From positions 930,001 through 994,000 of the forward strand of contig NC_070566.1 of NCBI RefSeq assembly GCF_026914185.1: a stretch of 64,000 nucleotides of DNA, in the 5' to 3' direction. The position numbers and the translations under genes were made by a program. Positions 1-10,359 of the stretch are shown here, in pieces. The notes beneath the pieces are model-generated. The model searched no databases and was not told where the DNA came from. It saw nothing but the letters and a program-made list of their open reading frames with translations. How positions within the stretch are numbered: the first letter of the stretch is position 1; each line of letters opens with the position of its first letter. The stretch is from Puccinia triticina. Taxonomy: Eukaryota; Basidiomycota; Pucciniomycetes; Pucciniales; Pucciniaceae.

Positions 1-428
1 CTTGCACTTCACGCAAGGCAGAAGAGGGACTGACTAAGTTTGCACCTGGGTACCTGTTTTGGTGTGTGTAACCACAGCTTTTTTTGGCCAAGTGGGACAC
101 CCACACCCGCAGAGCGGGTCAGAACAGGCATTGAGGTTACCTGTCTGCTCACTTTCTTTTTCCTGTCATGTCTGGCCATGTGGTCGTTTTCCTGTCCTGT
201 CTGACCAAGTGGTCAAATCCTGTCCTGTCCTGTTTGACCAAGTGGCCCCTCTGTCCTGTTCCCTGTAGGCTGTTCCTTTCCCCTGTTATTGTTGTTAGGC
301 CTCCCTTTGGATATTGCTGGGTGTCTCTCTAGTTGTTTGGTTAAAGTCCACTCCTCGGAACCAATCAACCTACTCTCATGCTCCTTGTTCCTATCAGTAA
401 CCCCAGATATTCCCTCACTCCTTGTTGT
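1..428. other. Gene-free stretch with short CCTGTC-type repeats
   Basis: No supportable gene. Around 170-245 there is a short imperfect repetition of CCTGTC and TTTGACCAAGTGG words. The overlapping reading frames here are short and lack any recognisable motif. Confidence 0.5.
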
Positions 429-436
429 CTCATCTT

Positions 437-1126
437 TAGGCATGGCTATTGGGCGGGCTTGCCAACAGGACGCCTGAGCCCCCCCCCCCCCCCCCCCGGG
501 TTTGGGCTGCCTTCTTGGGGAAATTTTCAATTTTGGCTTGGCCTGTCAGACCCACAACAAAGGTTCGGGCGGGCTCGGGCAGCCCAACAGGCACCCCCAT
601 CCCCCCCGGGAGGCCCCCCAATGGTGATGCCTCACGATTTCTGTCATTATCCAAGGTTGCCCGGACTTTACTCATGATTCCAATGACCTCACTCGCATTG
701 GAGTATGCTTTCTCTACAGGTGGACGTGTTCTAGACAATAGCCAGATGCGCTTGAGCAAAGAAGCAGTTGAGGCGTTGATTTGCACTCAAGACTGGATGA
801 AAGCCATCAAGCTAGCAGCCAAGAAGTGAACAAGTTCTTTTTTCTTTCATTTCTTTTGTTTATGACTGGCCACTCCCTCCAAAATAGTGGAGGGAGTATT
901 TGATAGGCTCAAAAAACTACATTACATGCTTGAATACAAAAGAAAACTGTTTTTTCAATTTTATGGCTGGAGCCCGCAGGCAGCCTGTGTGCAGCCCAGG
1001 AGCTAAACATGTTTGGCCTGGGCGCCTATTTGAGAGAAATTTGCCCAGCCCGGCCTGCCCAATAATATTGCAGCCCAAGTCGGGCTGGCCCGCAGGCGGC
1101 CCAAGCCCACCCAATAGCCATGCCTA
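437..1126 (+). mobile_element. Non-autonomous hAT transposon (deletion derivative) with 8-bp TSD
   Basis: The ends are inverted repeats beginning TAGGCATGGCTATTGGG; the left copy reads inward from 437 and the right copy ends at 1126. The 8 bases on each side are identical (CTCATCTT at 429-436 and 1127-1134), which fits hAT insertion. Only the C-terminal part of a transposase is left inside (632-829), so the element would depend on a transposase supplied elsewhere. A C17-type homopolymer lies just inside the left end (about 480-497). The interior ends are rich in GGGCxGGCC-like words on both sides. Confidence 0.82.
632..829 (+). pseudogene. hAT transposase C-terminal dimerisation fragment
   Basis: The translated stretch contains the hAT C-terminal dimerisation signature: a short hydrophobic helix, then an A-FSTGGR-like core, then a TVEALICTQDW-like helix (here AVEALICTQDWMKAIK), ending at a TGA. 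In Ac-like hAT transposases this region mediates dimer formation and closes the RNase H fold. The zinc finger and the catalytic Asp residues are absent, so this is a remnant, not a working gene. It sits inside the 690-bp element at 437-1126 in the orientation expected for a 5-prime-deleted copy. Confidence 0.8.
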
Positions 1127-1134
1127 CTCATCTT

Positions 1135-1561
1135 ATTGAGCTGAAATGTTAACAAAATTGACCAGAAGGAATCCTCCTGTTTGAAGAGGTTTTTTAACCT
1201 CATTGACCGGAAGAAACCCCTTCCAGTGTGTTAGACGCTTTTGTTCCAGATGGAAAAATTCAAAAATTTCTAGTTTAGATATGTAGTGTTTCATTACACC
1301 CTCTTTTGATACACACACTCCCTTCAGTTGACATACACAGTTGTAAAAAAACTGCATGTATATAGCTTACATACATCTGTGTGTATATATGCAGCTGCGT
1401 AGCAACCAGCCAGCCTCAGATGTGGCTGTGTACTACCCAACCACAAGCCACATTAGCATAGTAACCATGGATGGGGCTGTGCAAGTCAATCAAGCAGACT
1501 GCACAGCAATACAGAGAGCTGTGCAGGTCACTTGAGAAGACTCCATGCAACGGAGGGCCAG
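1135..1561. other. Gene-free repeat-rich spacer
   Basis: Nothing coding is supported. At 1141-1245 there are words such as CATTGACCGGAAG and CCTTCCAG that recall the CCGGTCATnnAGAGG palindrome family seen again at 2643-2760 and 29385-29815. The remainder is AT-rich with TACATA-type simple sequence. Confidence 0.4.
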
Positions 1562-1990
1562 CTACGCTAACCGTAGCGTTAGCGTGGCGTAGCGTAGCGG
1601 AATTCCGCTAACTTTTAGCGTAGCGTTAGCGGAATTGCACCGTCTCCGCGCTAACGCTGCGCGCACAGGGTGCACAGCTAATTTAGCTGTTAGCGTAGCA
1701 TTAGCGCAGATGCGAGAAATTGCGCTAACACTACACGCAGAGGGCGTCAAAGAGCACGCGCTACGCTGCGCTACAGCGCTTTTTAGCGGAAAAAGGCCTT
1801 TTTCCGCTAAAAGCGCTGTAGCGCAGCTTAGAAACTGTAGCGGCGCGCTAACTCTAACAAAGAATTGGCACGCTGTTAGCACAGCGTAGCGGCGCTTACA
1901 GCGCGCTAACACTATTCAAAATTGGCGGGCGCTTTTTGCCGCTACGCTAACGCGTAGTGCTGAAATAGCGTAGTGTAGCGTAGCGGCCCA
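1562..1990. repeat. Dense TAGCG/CGCTA palindromic array
   Basis: About 430 bp is composed almost entirely of the pentamer TAGCG and its complement CGCTA in both orientations (for example GCTACGCTAACCGTAGCGTT). Many self-complementary patches result. The edges resemble each other as inverted GGGCC-GCTACGCTA words, so it may be a small inverted-repeat element. I found no clean target duplication. The open frames on both strands (1562-1912 minus, 1635-1889 plus) are by-products of the repeat. A more diverged relative lies inside KDZ element I at about 15590-16080. Confidence 0.7.
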
Positions 1991-2103
1991 CTGTTGCTCC
2001 ATGGCAACCAGAGGGCTTTGTGAGCCACACTTGTAACTAGATCACCAGCCAAATTTGCTCATGTGTACACTTCCACATGTACATAGCTGTATTCTGCACA
2101 ACA

Positions 2104-2215
2104 CACTGTGAAAAAAATTCAAGAAAATGCTGCCAGTTGACATAAAATATTACAAAGGCACCTTTGTAATATTGCATGTCAAGTGGCAGCAGTTTTTTCA
2201 GCTTTTTTCACAGTG
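2104..2215. mobile_element. MITE of the CACTGTGAAAAA family, complete copy
   Basis: A near-perfect 112-bp inverted repeat. Both ends read CACTGTGAAAAA. The arms carry TGCTGCCAGTTGACAT and TATTACAAAGG and meet at the centre in a CCTTTGTAATATT arm. Partial or diverged relatives lie at 22038-22105, 30847-30893 and 50754-51000. The flanks ACA and GCA do not form a perfect 3-bp duplication. Confidence 0.7.
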
Positions 2216-2269
2216 GCAGACCAGCCAAAATATCTCATTTGTAAAAGGCACACCAGCCAAAAACCATCA

Positions 2270-2642
2270 TGTACATAGACCACCAGCACAAATGCCTCAC
2301 ATTTTCCTATATAAGGAGGGGCTCTCTCTTTTTTTTCCATCAAATCAAATCCAATGAAATGAGATCCAATCCAGGAGGTCATTCACCCCACAAGATTCAA
2401 ATAAATTGTCACCCTCACACTCTCTGCCACATAATAAAATACTAGCTTTATATTTTGCAATATATGGTCCATTGCAAGACACTCGTGATAAAAGTATTTA
2501 ACTACACTAGACCACTGTCTTCTTGCTTCCAGCCTAGCTGGGGGTGTTGTCATTTATTTTCTTTCAGAGAGGCAGGGTTTTCCCCACACATACTTCTCTA
2601 AATTCAGCCATAAGAGGTACAAACCACTTTTGGAGTCTCACA
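2270..2642 (+). repeat. LTR-like 3-prime portion (TATA box, polyadenylation signal, terminal CA)
   Basis: The stretch has a TATATAAGG box near 2311, an AATAAAT signal near 2399, an AGAGAGGCAGGGTTT block near 2563, and ends GGAGTCTCACA. The LTRs at 4632-5704 and 23354-24325 show the same ordered elements (TATATAAGGA, AAATAAATTGCC, GAAAGGCAGAG, GAGTCTTACA). I therefore read it as part of a distantly related LTR. Its 5-prime edge and any internal retroelement genes were not found. Confidence 0.4.
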
Positions 2643-3045
2643 CCGGCCGAGGAGCTTGAGTAACCTCTTTAACTGGAAACAATTCCTTCTGGTCAAAGAG
2701 TTCAAAGAGGTTACCCAACCTCTTCAGCCGGAAGGAATGCCTTCTGGTTGTGGCAGCCACCACATAGAAAAACAAGGATGGATACCCGCTGGATTTCTAC
2801 CAGACGCCCAGCATCCACACGCTGGCGGGTACCTGCCAACCCTGGGCAAGCACCCAAAACAAGTTTGTCGGGGCCATCTCTAGCAGGGACGCTCCAAATG
2901 AGGGACTAAAACCCTACATCCAAGTTTGGGCTGACAGAATCAGAACTATGCCACTTTTTTTTGGGGGGGGGGGGGGGGGGGGGGGTAGGTAGGGAGGGTC
3001 ACAGGGAGTTGCCAACCCCCCCCCCCCCCCCCTGGGCAGGTCATC
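2643..3045. other. Gene-free stretch with homopolymer tracts
   Basis: Contains palindromic CCTCTT-GCCGGAAGG words (2643-2760), a GGATACCCGCTGG / GCGGGTACC patch resembling hAT ends (2780-2885), a run of about 20 G at 2964-2984 and a run of about 14 C at 3017-3032. No gene is supported. Confidence 0.45.
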
Positions 3046-3405
3046 TCAACAACGCTTATTGACCTTGGACACCTTGGACAGAGCTCCGGGATTGATCCTA
3101 CTGGCCTCAGCAAGTCGCTCCAAGCCCTCCTCGGACTGCCAAAGGCGCTTGTAAAGAGCCATGAGCTCTTGCAGAGTCAAGCTTTGCGCTTGTTGGCCGG
3201 CGCCGAAGTGGGCCAAGAAGCCGGTAATTGAGTTTTTCTGGATGCTTTTAGAGAGCTGGATCAGTCCACTAAGTTCCATTTGATGGTCGGGCTCTGAGGC
3301 CTCTGGTCCATGTTGAATATTGTGCGTCAATTCAAAAGTGATTTTGGGTGGCAAGGAGCAGGGAGGAGAGATTTTATCGACACTTTCGAGTTCCAAAGGC
3401 CCCAA
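3046..3405 (-). CDS. Hypothetical ORF, 119 codons
   Basis: An open frame of 119 codons with an ordinary composition, unlike the repeat-derived frames nearby. It includes an amphipathic Leu/Gln-rich stretch (around SLTLQELMALYKRLW). I do not recognise a family. It has no signal peptide, zinc ligands or catalytic motif, and is squeezed between a poly-C run and hAT-like GGGTACCCGC sequence. It could be a fragment of a transposon-borne gene or a chance frame. Confidence 0.2.
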   Translation of the reverse strand: MGPLELESVDKISPPCSLPPKITFELTHNIQHGPEASEPDHQMELSGLIQLSKSIQKNSITGFLAHFGAGQQAQSLTLQELMALYKRLWQSEEGLERLAEASRINPGALSKVSKVNKRC

Positions 3406-4631
3406 AAGCCGGTTTCTGGAAAGAGGATAACAGAGATATCAGGGATTCAGACTTGTTTCTCTTTTTAGTGGGAGGTATCCGCGGGTACCCACCAAAAGTA
3501 CCCGGGTACTGGTGTGGTGATCAAACTGGTAGAGGCCCATAAGAACATCAAAACCTTCAATTCAGCAAGATCAGCAGGAACCTTCAGCCTCAAGACCATC
3601 AATATTTTCAAGGCAAGACTCATCCTCAAGATCCCCTGTCCTCATTTTATGTTATGCTGATCCTTTTCATGTTTCTTGGTCCCAATACAATGTAATTGAG
3701 GGTTTTTATTTGACTTGTTTCTTCTTCTGCTTTGTTCTTTCTGTTTGTTTTGTTTCTTTCTTTCTTATTCTAGTTTTTTTCCTGTTTGATTGTTGTTGTG
3801 TTTCATTCTTTTTCCTCTCTTTATGTTTAATGTGTGTAGTTAGGGATGTGATGACATGTCACTCCCCAGAGTCCAAGTTTGAGTTTGAACTTGGAGGATG
3901 GGACGGCATGGGACTTGCTCTGAGTATAATCCAAGAGAAATTTCATCACCTATCCTCTGGCAGTGTCCCCAGCATTATCCTGATCCTTATCCCCTTATCA
4001 TCATCATCTGATACTCAATCAACCAACCACCACCAGCAGTATTCCATCCCTGTTGTCTCTCAAGAATTCCCCCCATCAACACTATCACTTTTTAATCCTC
4101 CTCTCATTTCCTGTACCTCCCACAAGGGCAGCTTAACAGCACATATCCCTTCAACGCTCTGCCCACTGCCTGGCACGGTAGAATATCCACACCGGCCCCT
4201 GGCCGCCAGACATGTCCATGTCCAGGCACGGGTGTCTGTTTTGGGTGAAAAAACAAGCAGTACCCAGACCCGCCGCGGGTACCCGGGTCTACTTGTTGTA
4301 TCTCTAGTACAGAATCCAAAACAGATGATGTTACAAGGGACACTACACATCAAGAAGATTGGTAGGGGATAGGTGGGTATAGTAAATGGTTGGGGAAGAC
4401 TTTGGCCATCATGGAAATCCAAACAAGAATGAATTTGGGCAACAAATGGATGGGTGAGAGAAGTTTTAAAAAATTCCCCACCAAAAAACAAAATGCTGTC
4501 AGCCTTTAAGTCTGTTTAGCCCGTAACTCTCTCTCAGGTCTGTGCAATGTGACCAGTTTTTTACCACTCCACGGTGCCAGAGCCGGGAGCTCTTCAGTGA
4601 AAACTGTCATTGAAGGGGCACAAGGGACCGG
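3406..4631. other. Transposon debris without a gene
   Basis: Includes GTACCCGGGTACT-type palindromes near 3490-3515. A solo hAT-type right end at 4270-4306 reads outward as TAGAGATACAACAAGTAGAC; its left partner was not found. A T-rich tract at 3700-3850 produces a spurious Phe/Leu-rich frame. Confidence 0.4.
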
Positions 4632-5704
4632 TGTGGTCATTATTCCTGTGTTTGTAGGAGAAAAATTCAAACTTTTATGTGTACTCACAAAACGCCTCAA
4701 GATACAGCCAACTGGAAATCAGAAATGGAAGCTAGGCCCAAAATAAACCCTAGTCACCCACTGAAACCACCCTCATATCTCTACCGGATCAGAAGATACG
4801 CAAATCACCCCTTTCACGCACCAGTCCGAGTGGGTTCACACACAGACTCAACTCTTGGCTACCATACTTGGCATAATGCATATGGCACATGAATTACTTT
4901 TCTTCCTTCCTTCTATCAGTCCTCACCTCCTATTTTCTCTTTGCATATTTTTGTTTCTCATTTGCATACCTATGGTCTTGGAAAATCCTTGTATGGATAT
5001 ATATGATCCTGTTTGCATATCAAAGGGACGCATTGTAGATAGTCTAGCTAAATTAACTCAGTTTTACTTTCTCACCAGCCAAATTCCCTCAAAGCTGCTC
5101 CCCTGGAGCTAAATTCCCTCATCATTGTCTATATAAGGAGGCCTCTGCCTGCCAGTTGTTTTCTCCTCATCCCATCAGGGGACATTCCCCCTCAGATCCT
5201 CATGCCATCTGGCAGTATATATTCCCTCCTCACTTATCACCACTCATATTATCCTCTATCCATATCACAGTTATCAGTTCATATCACCACTCAGTTTCAC
5301 ATACCTTTCACACTCTATTTGAAATTTATATCACCACTCAGCCACACACCTTTCACCAGTAACCAGTCCCCGGTTCCACTCCTGGTTGAGCTTAGCTCCC
5401 TCTCATCCTCATCACTCCTCACTTTCTGAACTTATATACCCCCAGGCCAAGGACCTAGGTTCAAGCCCCACTCAAGACATCAAGTCACTGTCACCTATCT
5501 CATACATCAGTAACCCCATCAACCTCAGACATCAACAACAATCCTCTTATATATCTCATCTTTGAACATATCCTATCACAAAATAAATTGCCAAGCTTAC
5601 CTTGGTGGTCTTGTTTTCTGGTATACAGAAAGGCAGAGTTTGCACCTCATCCATACCTTTTGCCATTCAGCAAAAGGGTCTCACGACACCTTTTGAGTCT
5701 TACA
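4632..5704 (+). mobile_element. Solo LTR of an LTR retrotransposon, copy 1
   Basis: The unit starts TGTGGTCATTATTCC and ends GAGTCTTACA, the usual TG...CA pattern. A TATATAAGGA promoter box lies near 5141 and an AAATAAATTGCC polyadenylation signal near 5580. The same sequence recurs at 23354-24325 in the same orientation with scattered differences. The 4 bases CCGG flank it on both sides (4628-4631, 5705-5708), a possible short target duplication. No gag or pol sequence adjoins it, so it is best read as a solo LTR. Confidence 0.7.
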
Positions 5705-5729
5705 CCGGGCGGAAGAGCCTAACAGCTTC

Positions 5730-6818
5730 CACCAGGGGAGATATGTTCCCACTCCCCAGGGAGTGCCAGAGCTGAATTTGATGTGAGTTTTGGTCGGATG
5801 TGAGCCTGATGTGCATCAGTAACTCATCCATAAATGAATTGAAGTGGATGCAGAAGTGAGTCAAAAGTCAGTCAGAATTGATTTGGGAGTCAACACAATG
5901 TTGTGTAGAATTCTTTTGTTTTCTAGGTACAACTAGAGGAAAAAATATGATGAAATGATATTTCACCCAAGTCCAACTCATCAATTGCTCCTGTTTGATG
6001 ATTTCAAAGGATAGGAAAGCAAAATTGCCATTCTTGAATGTAATTCCTGTAAAAAAAATGAGTTTCTTGTAATTCACATTATATGCCCTCATGTACAAAA
6101 TTAAAGTAAAAGTCAACTTGGTATTATTTGGTTTAGAATTTTGGAATGTGGTAATGTTGCAGTAAAATTAGTGAAACCCATTTTCTTGGAAATGCTGTAA
6201 TTAATTTGAATTTGGCTAAAAAAAATGGTGATAAACTATTGTATTAGGGTGAAAGTCTGAGGTAAGTCAAGGTTGGATTGCAGTGCCACCCCAGTTTGGC
6301 CACATATCCTGGCCTCTTTGCAAAAATGATTGTGTGATTTTTTTTCTTTTCAAAATCCACATGGCACATGCAAGTGAACTTTTTTGCACTTTGCTAATAG
6401 TCACCCTAATGTACGCGCGTACATTGAGGTGGAAATATCACAGGATGGGCCTTTCACAGCCACATGAAAAGTAAAAACTTTGTGTTGAGACACCAATTGT
6501 CCCCCTGATGTACGCGAGTACATGAGGGGGACAATATGACATACTGCACCTTTCACATCCCCATGAAAAGGACGCACTGGTCATGGAGCCAAGAAAGGCC
6601 TATATTTTGGATGAGTTCTGGATGAATTCCAGATGAGTTCTGGATTATTCCTTGGCAAGTTATGGTTTATTTCAGGATGATTTCCAACTGATTTGAAGCT
6701 GACTTCCAGTCCTGTTCATACATATTGAATATTTCTTTACCAAATGCCTCCAGCACAGTTATGGAAAAAAGTTACGGTAAGGCACTCCCTGGGGAGTGGG
6801 AACATATCTCCCCTGGTG
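5730..6818. mobile_element. CACTA-like non-autonomous element A, TSD TTC
   Basis: Long inverted ends begin CACCAGGGGAGATATGTTCC (left from 5730, right ending 6818) and are flanked by TTC on both sides (5727-5729, 6819-6821). A 3-bp duplication and a CAC terminus fit the CACTA/CMC group. No transposase is present. The interior has two GTACGCGCGTAC-type palindromes (near 6412 and 6510). Element B at 24911-29246 is a diverged copy with matching subterminal sequence. Confidence 0.72.
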
Positions 6819-9800
6819 TTCTAGTACCAACGTGGGAGGGGCTGTATTACGTTGAGCTAGCACCGGAAGAGATCATAAGGTTCCAGGATACTCTCTGTAA
6901 GTACAACTAGAATGAAGGAGAGAGGGAAGGGGGAAGAGTAAAAGGGAAGAGCTTACCTAGCACTGGGAGAGATCATAAGGGTCCAGGATACTCTGCCGGG
7001 CTAGGAAGGACGTGGAAGGGGATAGACTAAGTACTGATGGGATGTGACAGGACTTGTGAAAGACTTTGTGAGACAAAGGAGGAGGCTTACACACCGGTAG
7101 GAGGGTGGGACTTTGTTAAGTTAGTTCCAAGACCCAAATGCCATTCTTTTTTAAACCTGCCGTACAATTATTTCATCACATCACATTGATATGAATCATC
7201 AAGGGATTCAGGAATGAATAGGGCCAGACCAAATTCTGACCTATTCCAACCCTAGATCATTGGTTTGTTGATGTTTTTCACTATCATTCATTTGGATGAT
7301 CACCTCTTTAAGTGTTTCTCCTCCTTTCATACACATGATTTGCCTTTGCTATCTATTTTTGGCACATCCTGCCTTCCAAGTGTAAAAGTATATGATGTGT
7401 ATAACCGTAGTCAAAAGGACAGACAGGTCCCACAGTACACTCAAACCCTACCCTCAATGATATATGTACATGCACATTTCAATTCAAATGGATGTGTGAG
7501 CGAATGGAAGTGAAGAACCGGATAGACGACAAACAATCTAATGCATTTGACAGAATAACTCAAGAACAGGGATGTATGATTGAAAAGATTCAAGCGAGAA
7601 ACATTTTGAGATAGATCAGTACAGAACGGAAAGAAACAGAAAGGTCCAAGATATTTAGCTGCTGATATATAATTCATGATCTTCGTTCATTATTTTCGTT
7701 AATAGTAGTCGAGTAGCCGCTCGATTTCAGGAAGCCATTTTGGGGGCCAACGCTGGTTTCCCAATCCTTGGGGAAGGGTCGGGCAGGGATCGGAAAACTT
7801 TTCTTGGAACTATGGGTTGAGAGATGGGTAGCTGATGGGATGCATGGTACCTTCATCTCGTCTTTCCATTGTAGAGACTCGTACGAGGGCGGCAGGCCAT
7901 GAAGTTGAGGGCTCTTTTCTTGGCGGTGCCGATCCGAGGTGTCTATGAGGATGTGTCAGCCGAAAAGAAAACTCGCTCAGTGCTGCTCAAGCAAGACAAA
8001 AGATGTCTCGAGTGTTTCCCCAAGCTTATTGATATAAGGGGTATATATAGCAAAGGATCGCCTCTTTTTTTGAAAGAACCGTTGAAGACATACCCGCGTT
8101 GTTCCCCTTGGATCGACCAAACTTAACAGTAACCCAGTTGTTAATGACAAAGCCAAACATTTTCATCTTCGGTGCGATCTGGGAAGAGATGGATACTGAG
8201 TATAGTTATTTGCTGTTCAAGTCGAACCGAGTTTAACTCTGCACAAGCTACTGGTTTTATTTTTGAGTATCAAGCAAAACGAGAACGCGAAGCTATTTTG
8301 AGACTAGTCAGACAGGTCTAAAAGTGGCGAGATGCCTACAGTACAGGTGTTCTTGGGCTGTGAATGCAGAGACGCATAATTTAGCACCACAAGCAATAGT
8401 CAGCCTTACTGCGCAGTATTCGACGTCCATAGGTAGATGCACATATAGCCCATGAAGGTGCTTACCTGCGAGCTCAAATCAGATATTAAGATTGAAGACA
8501 CTCTGATGATTTGGAGATATCGGCGGTTGGCTACACAGAGATGATCTTTTGTTCGACGCGGACGTTTAAATTGATCAAACTTAAAGCCGTCAGCTGGAAG
8601 AACAAACGAGTGGTTGGTGATTGTCTCATCTCAAAGCGAGTGAAGCAGACTTACGAGTTACGGAGAGGGCTTCGGTGGTATGATTTAGAATTGTTTCGGT
8701 TTATTTGTTTATGAGAAGATCTTTTATTCGATTAAGGATTGTGATTGATGTGGTGGAGGAATACTTGAGGCCGCGCAAGTGTTAGAGGTTATATGTGTTG
8801 CTGAAGCGTACCAGAGGGAGAGAGCACGAAGTAGCCTGCGCTATCAGAATTAGCCGGATTTCAACGCGAACCAGTTCGATAATTGCTAGAGGAGGAAAGG
8901 TGCATACACCATAGATGATAGCAAGAATTGAGGAACCACGATTAAAGAACTATCACGAAACGACTGTGAGCTACTGTGAGCTTGGACTTTGTTCGTACGA
9001 TATCCATTTTGCCGATAAATTGAACTCCTAGCTGCGCAACATACATAACAAAGATTAAAGCTGGAAACGCAGGCTACACAAACCAAAATGAGAGCCTTCC
9101 AATCGCCATCGCCTAGCAAGATAAGCCGAGCCGCCTGCAGTGCAACACAGTACAATCAACCTCAAATTAACGGTGAAAGAGGAGTCGAGGCTCATACACA
9201 GGAGTCAAACTTGTTCAGGTAATATTCTTGATCCTGGGTCCCTGGAAAACACAGAGAGAATTGCATATGAAGACCGCTTGGCAAAAGGAACCCTCTTTCC
9301 CCGCTTACTGTAGATTGGTCGCGTCGGCTATCAAGATTGATCCACCCGTTATGTTTCACAAGGTTTCACATTACAAATTTGTATATGTATTCCAGCTTGA
9401 CTTTTCCGAGCAAGGCAGAAAAGTGTAGTCAACTTTCTAAAAATATCGTTGGATGTTACTTGCTCCTATTTCAGATCATGAAATGGAGTAAACATTTCAG
9501 GTCATCAATCGGCTCAAGCGAGATGGAAAAACCTCTCGGCTGATTTAGCGCTGGTCTAGACTGACGTAATCGCACCCGCGACACTTACCAGACTGTGCGC
9601 GAAGAGGCATGTACACCACGGGTTCCGGCCGACCGTGGCTTGACGCAAAAATTCGCGTCGGTCCGACCCTTCCGCATCCGGCCAGAAATTTGGGCGGGCT
9701 TCGAAGCGGGAGAAGATGGCAACCTGTGAGAGGCCCCCTATTACTCTTACTTCTTGAATGGCTGTGAATAGACTCGAGAGAGACTATTGCCTATGTTCAG

Positions 9801-10034
9801 ATGTAATAAGGGTAGTTTATCTTCCGAGGAAGAATAAACTCTTTGAAGGGGATTTAATAAGGAAATGGTAATTCTTTCGGATAATGATGATAACAAAACA
9901 AAAATATTGCGATGAGCAAAAGAAGGAAAGAGGGAGAAAGACAACAACCCTCTAGTAACTATCAACAGAACGCGATAATGCGCGCATAACAATTAAACAT
10001 GATGAAAATAGGAAACATCCACAGTCAAAACTAA
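6819..10034. other. Unrecognised, apparently non-repetitive region
   Basis: About 3.2 kb with balanced composition and few repeats, so it may be host DNA. One frame (7899-8126, plus) could belong to an exon starting after a TTCCATTGTAG acceptor near 7874. It has no recognisable domain and no convincing partners, so I do not call it. A TATATATAG patch lies near 8041. No tRNA, rRNA or other RNA gene was recognised. Confidence 0.35.
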
Positions 10035-10036
10035 TA

Positions 10037-10233
10037 GGGGGGTTCATGATTGAAATTTACAAAACTCTAGGACACATTTTAAGGTGCTTATGAACATTTT
10101 TTTTTAGAATTGATAAAGTGGACTAATTGATCAGTATGCTACTGTGCATTTTACCAAAATTTCAAAATTTTGTCCATAATTAAGGCCTTAAATTTAGCCC
10201 CAAAGTTTTGTGAAATTCAATTATGAACCCCCC
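10037..10233. mobile_element. Small foldback MITE, probable TA target
   Basis: A 197-bp inverted repeat with arms GGGGGGTTCATRATTGAA, flanked by TA on each side (10035-10036, 10234-10235). The arms pair for about 60 bases with mismatches. A TA target suggests a Tc1/mariner-type non-autonomous element. AAT as a 3-bp target is equally readable from the flanks. Confidence 0.6.
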
Positions 10234-10359
10234 TAATAAACCATAGCGGCGTATAAACAATATTACACATAGTTTTGAACCTAAGTTGTATATAATGTAA
10301 CTTATCATAGTATATAACCAAAAATGTGACACAACCGCGGTCGGCTTGACTGCCAGTGT

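Noticed and set aside
1562..1912. Alanine/arginine-rich frames over the TAGCG array
   Set aside because: They are direct translations of the pentamer repeat on both strands.
3710..4372. 220-codon plus-strand frame, apparently membrane-like
   Set aside because: The Phe/Leu/Cys-rich start is a T-rich simple tract, and the rest overlaps hAT-end repeats and an equally open frame on the other strand.
7899..8126. Short plus-strand frame as an exon of a host gene
   Set aside because: An acceptor-like TTGTAG precedes it, but there is no domain and no matching upstream or downstream exon.
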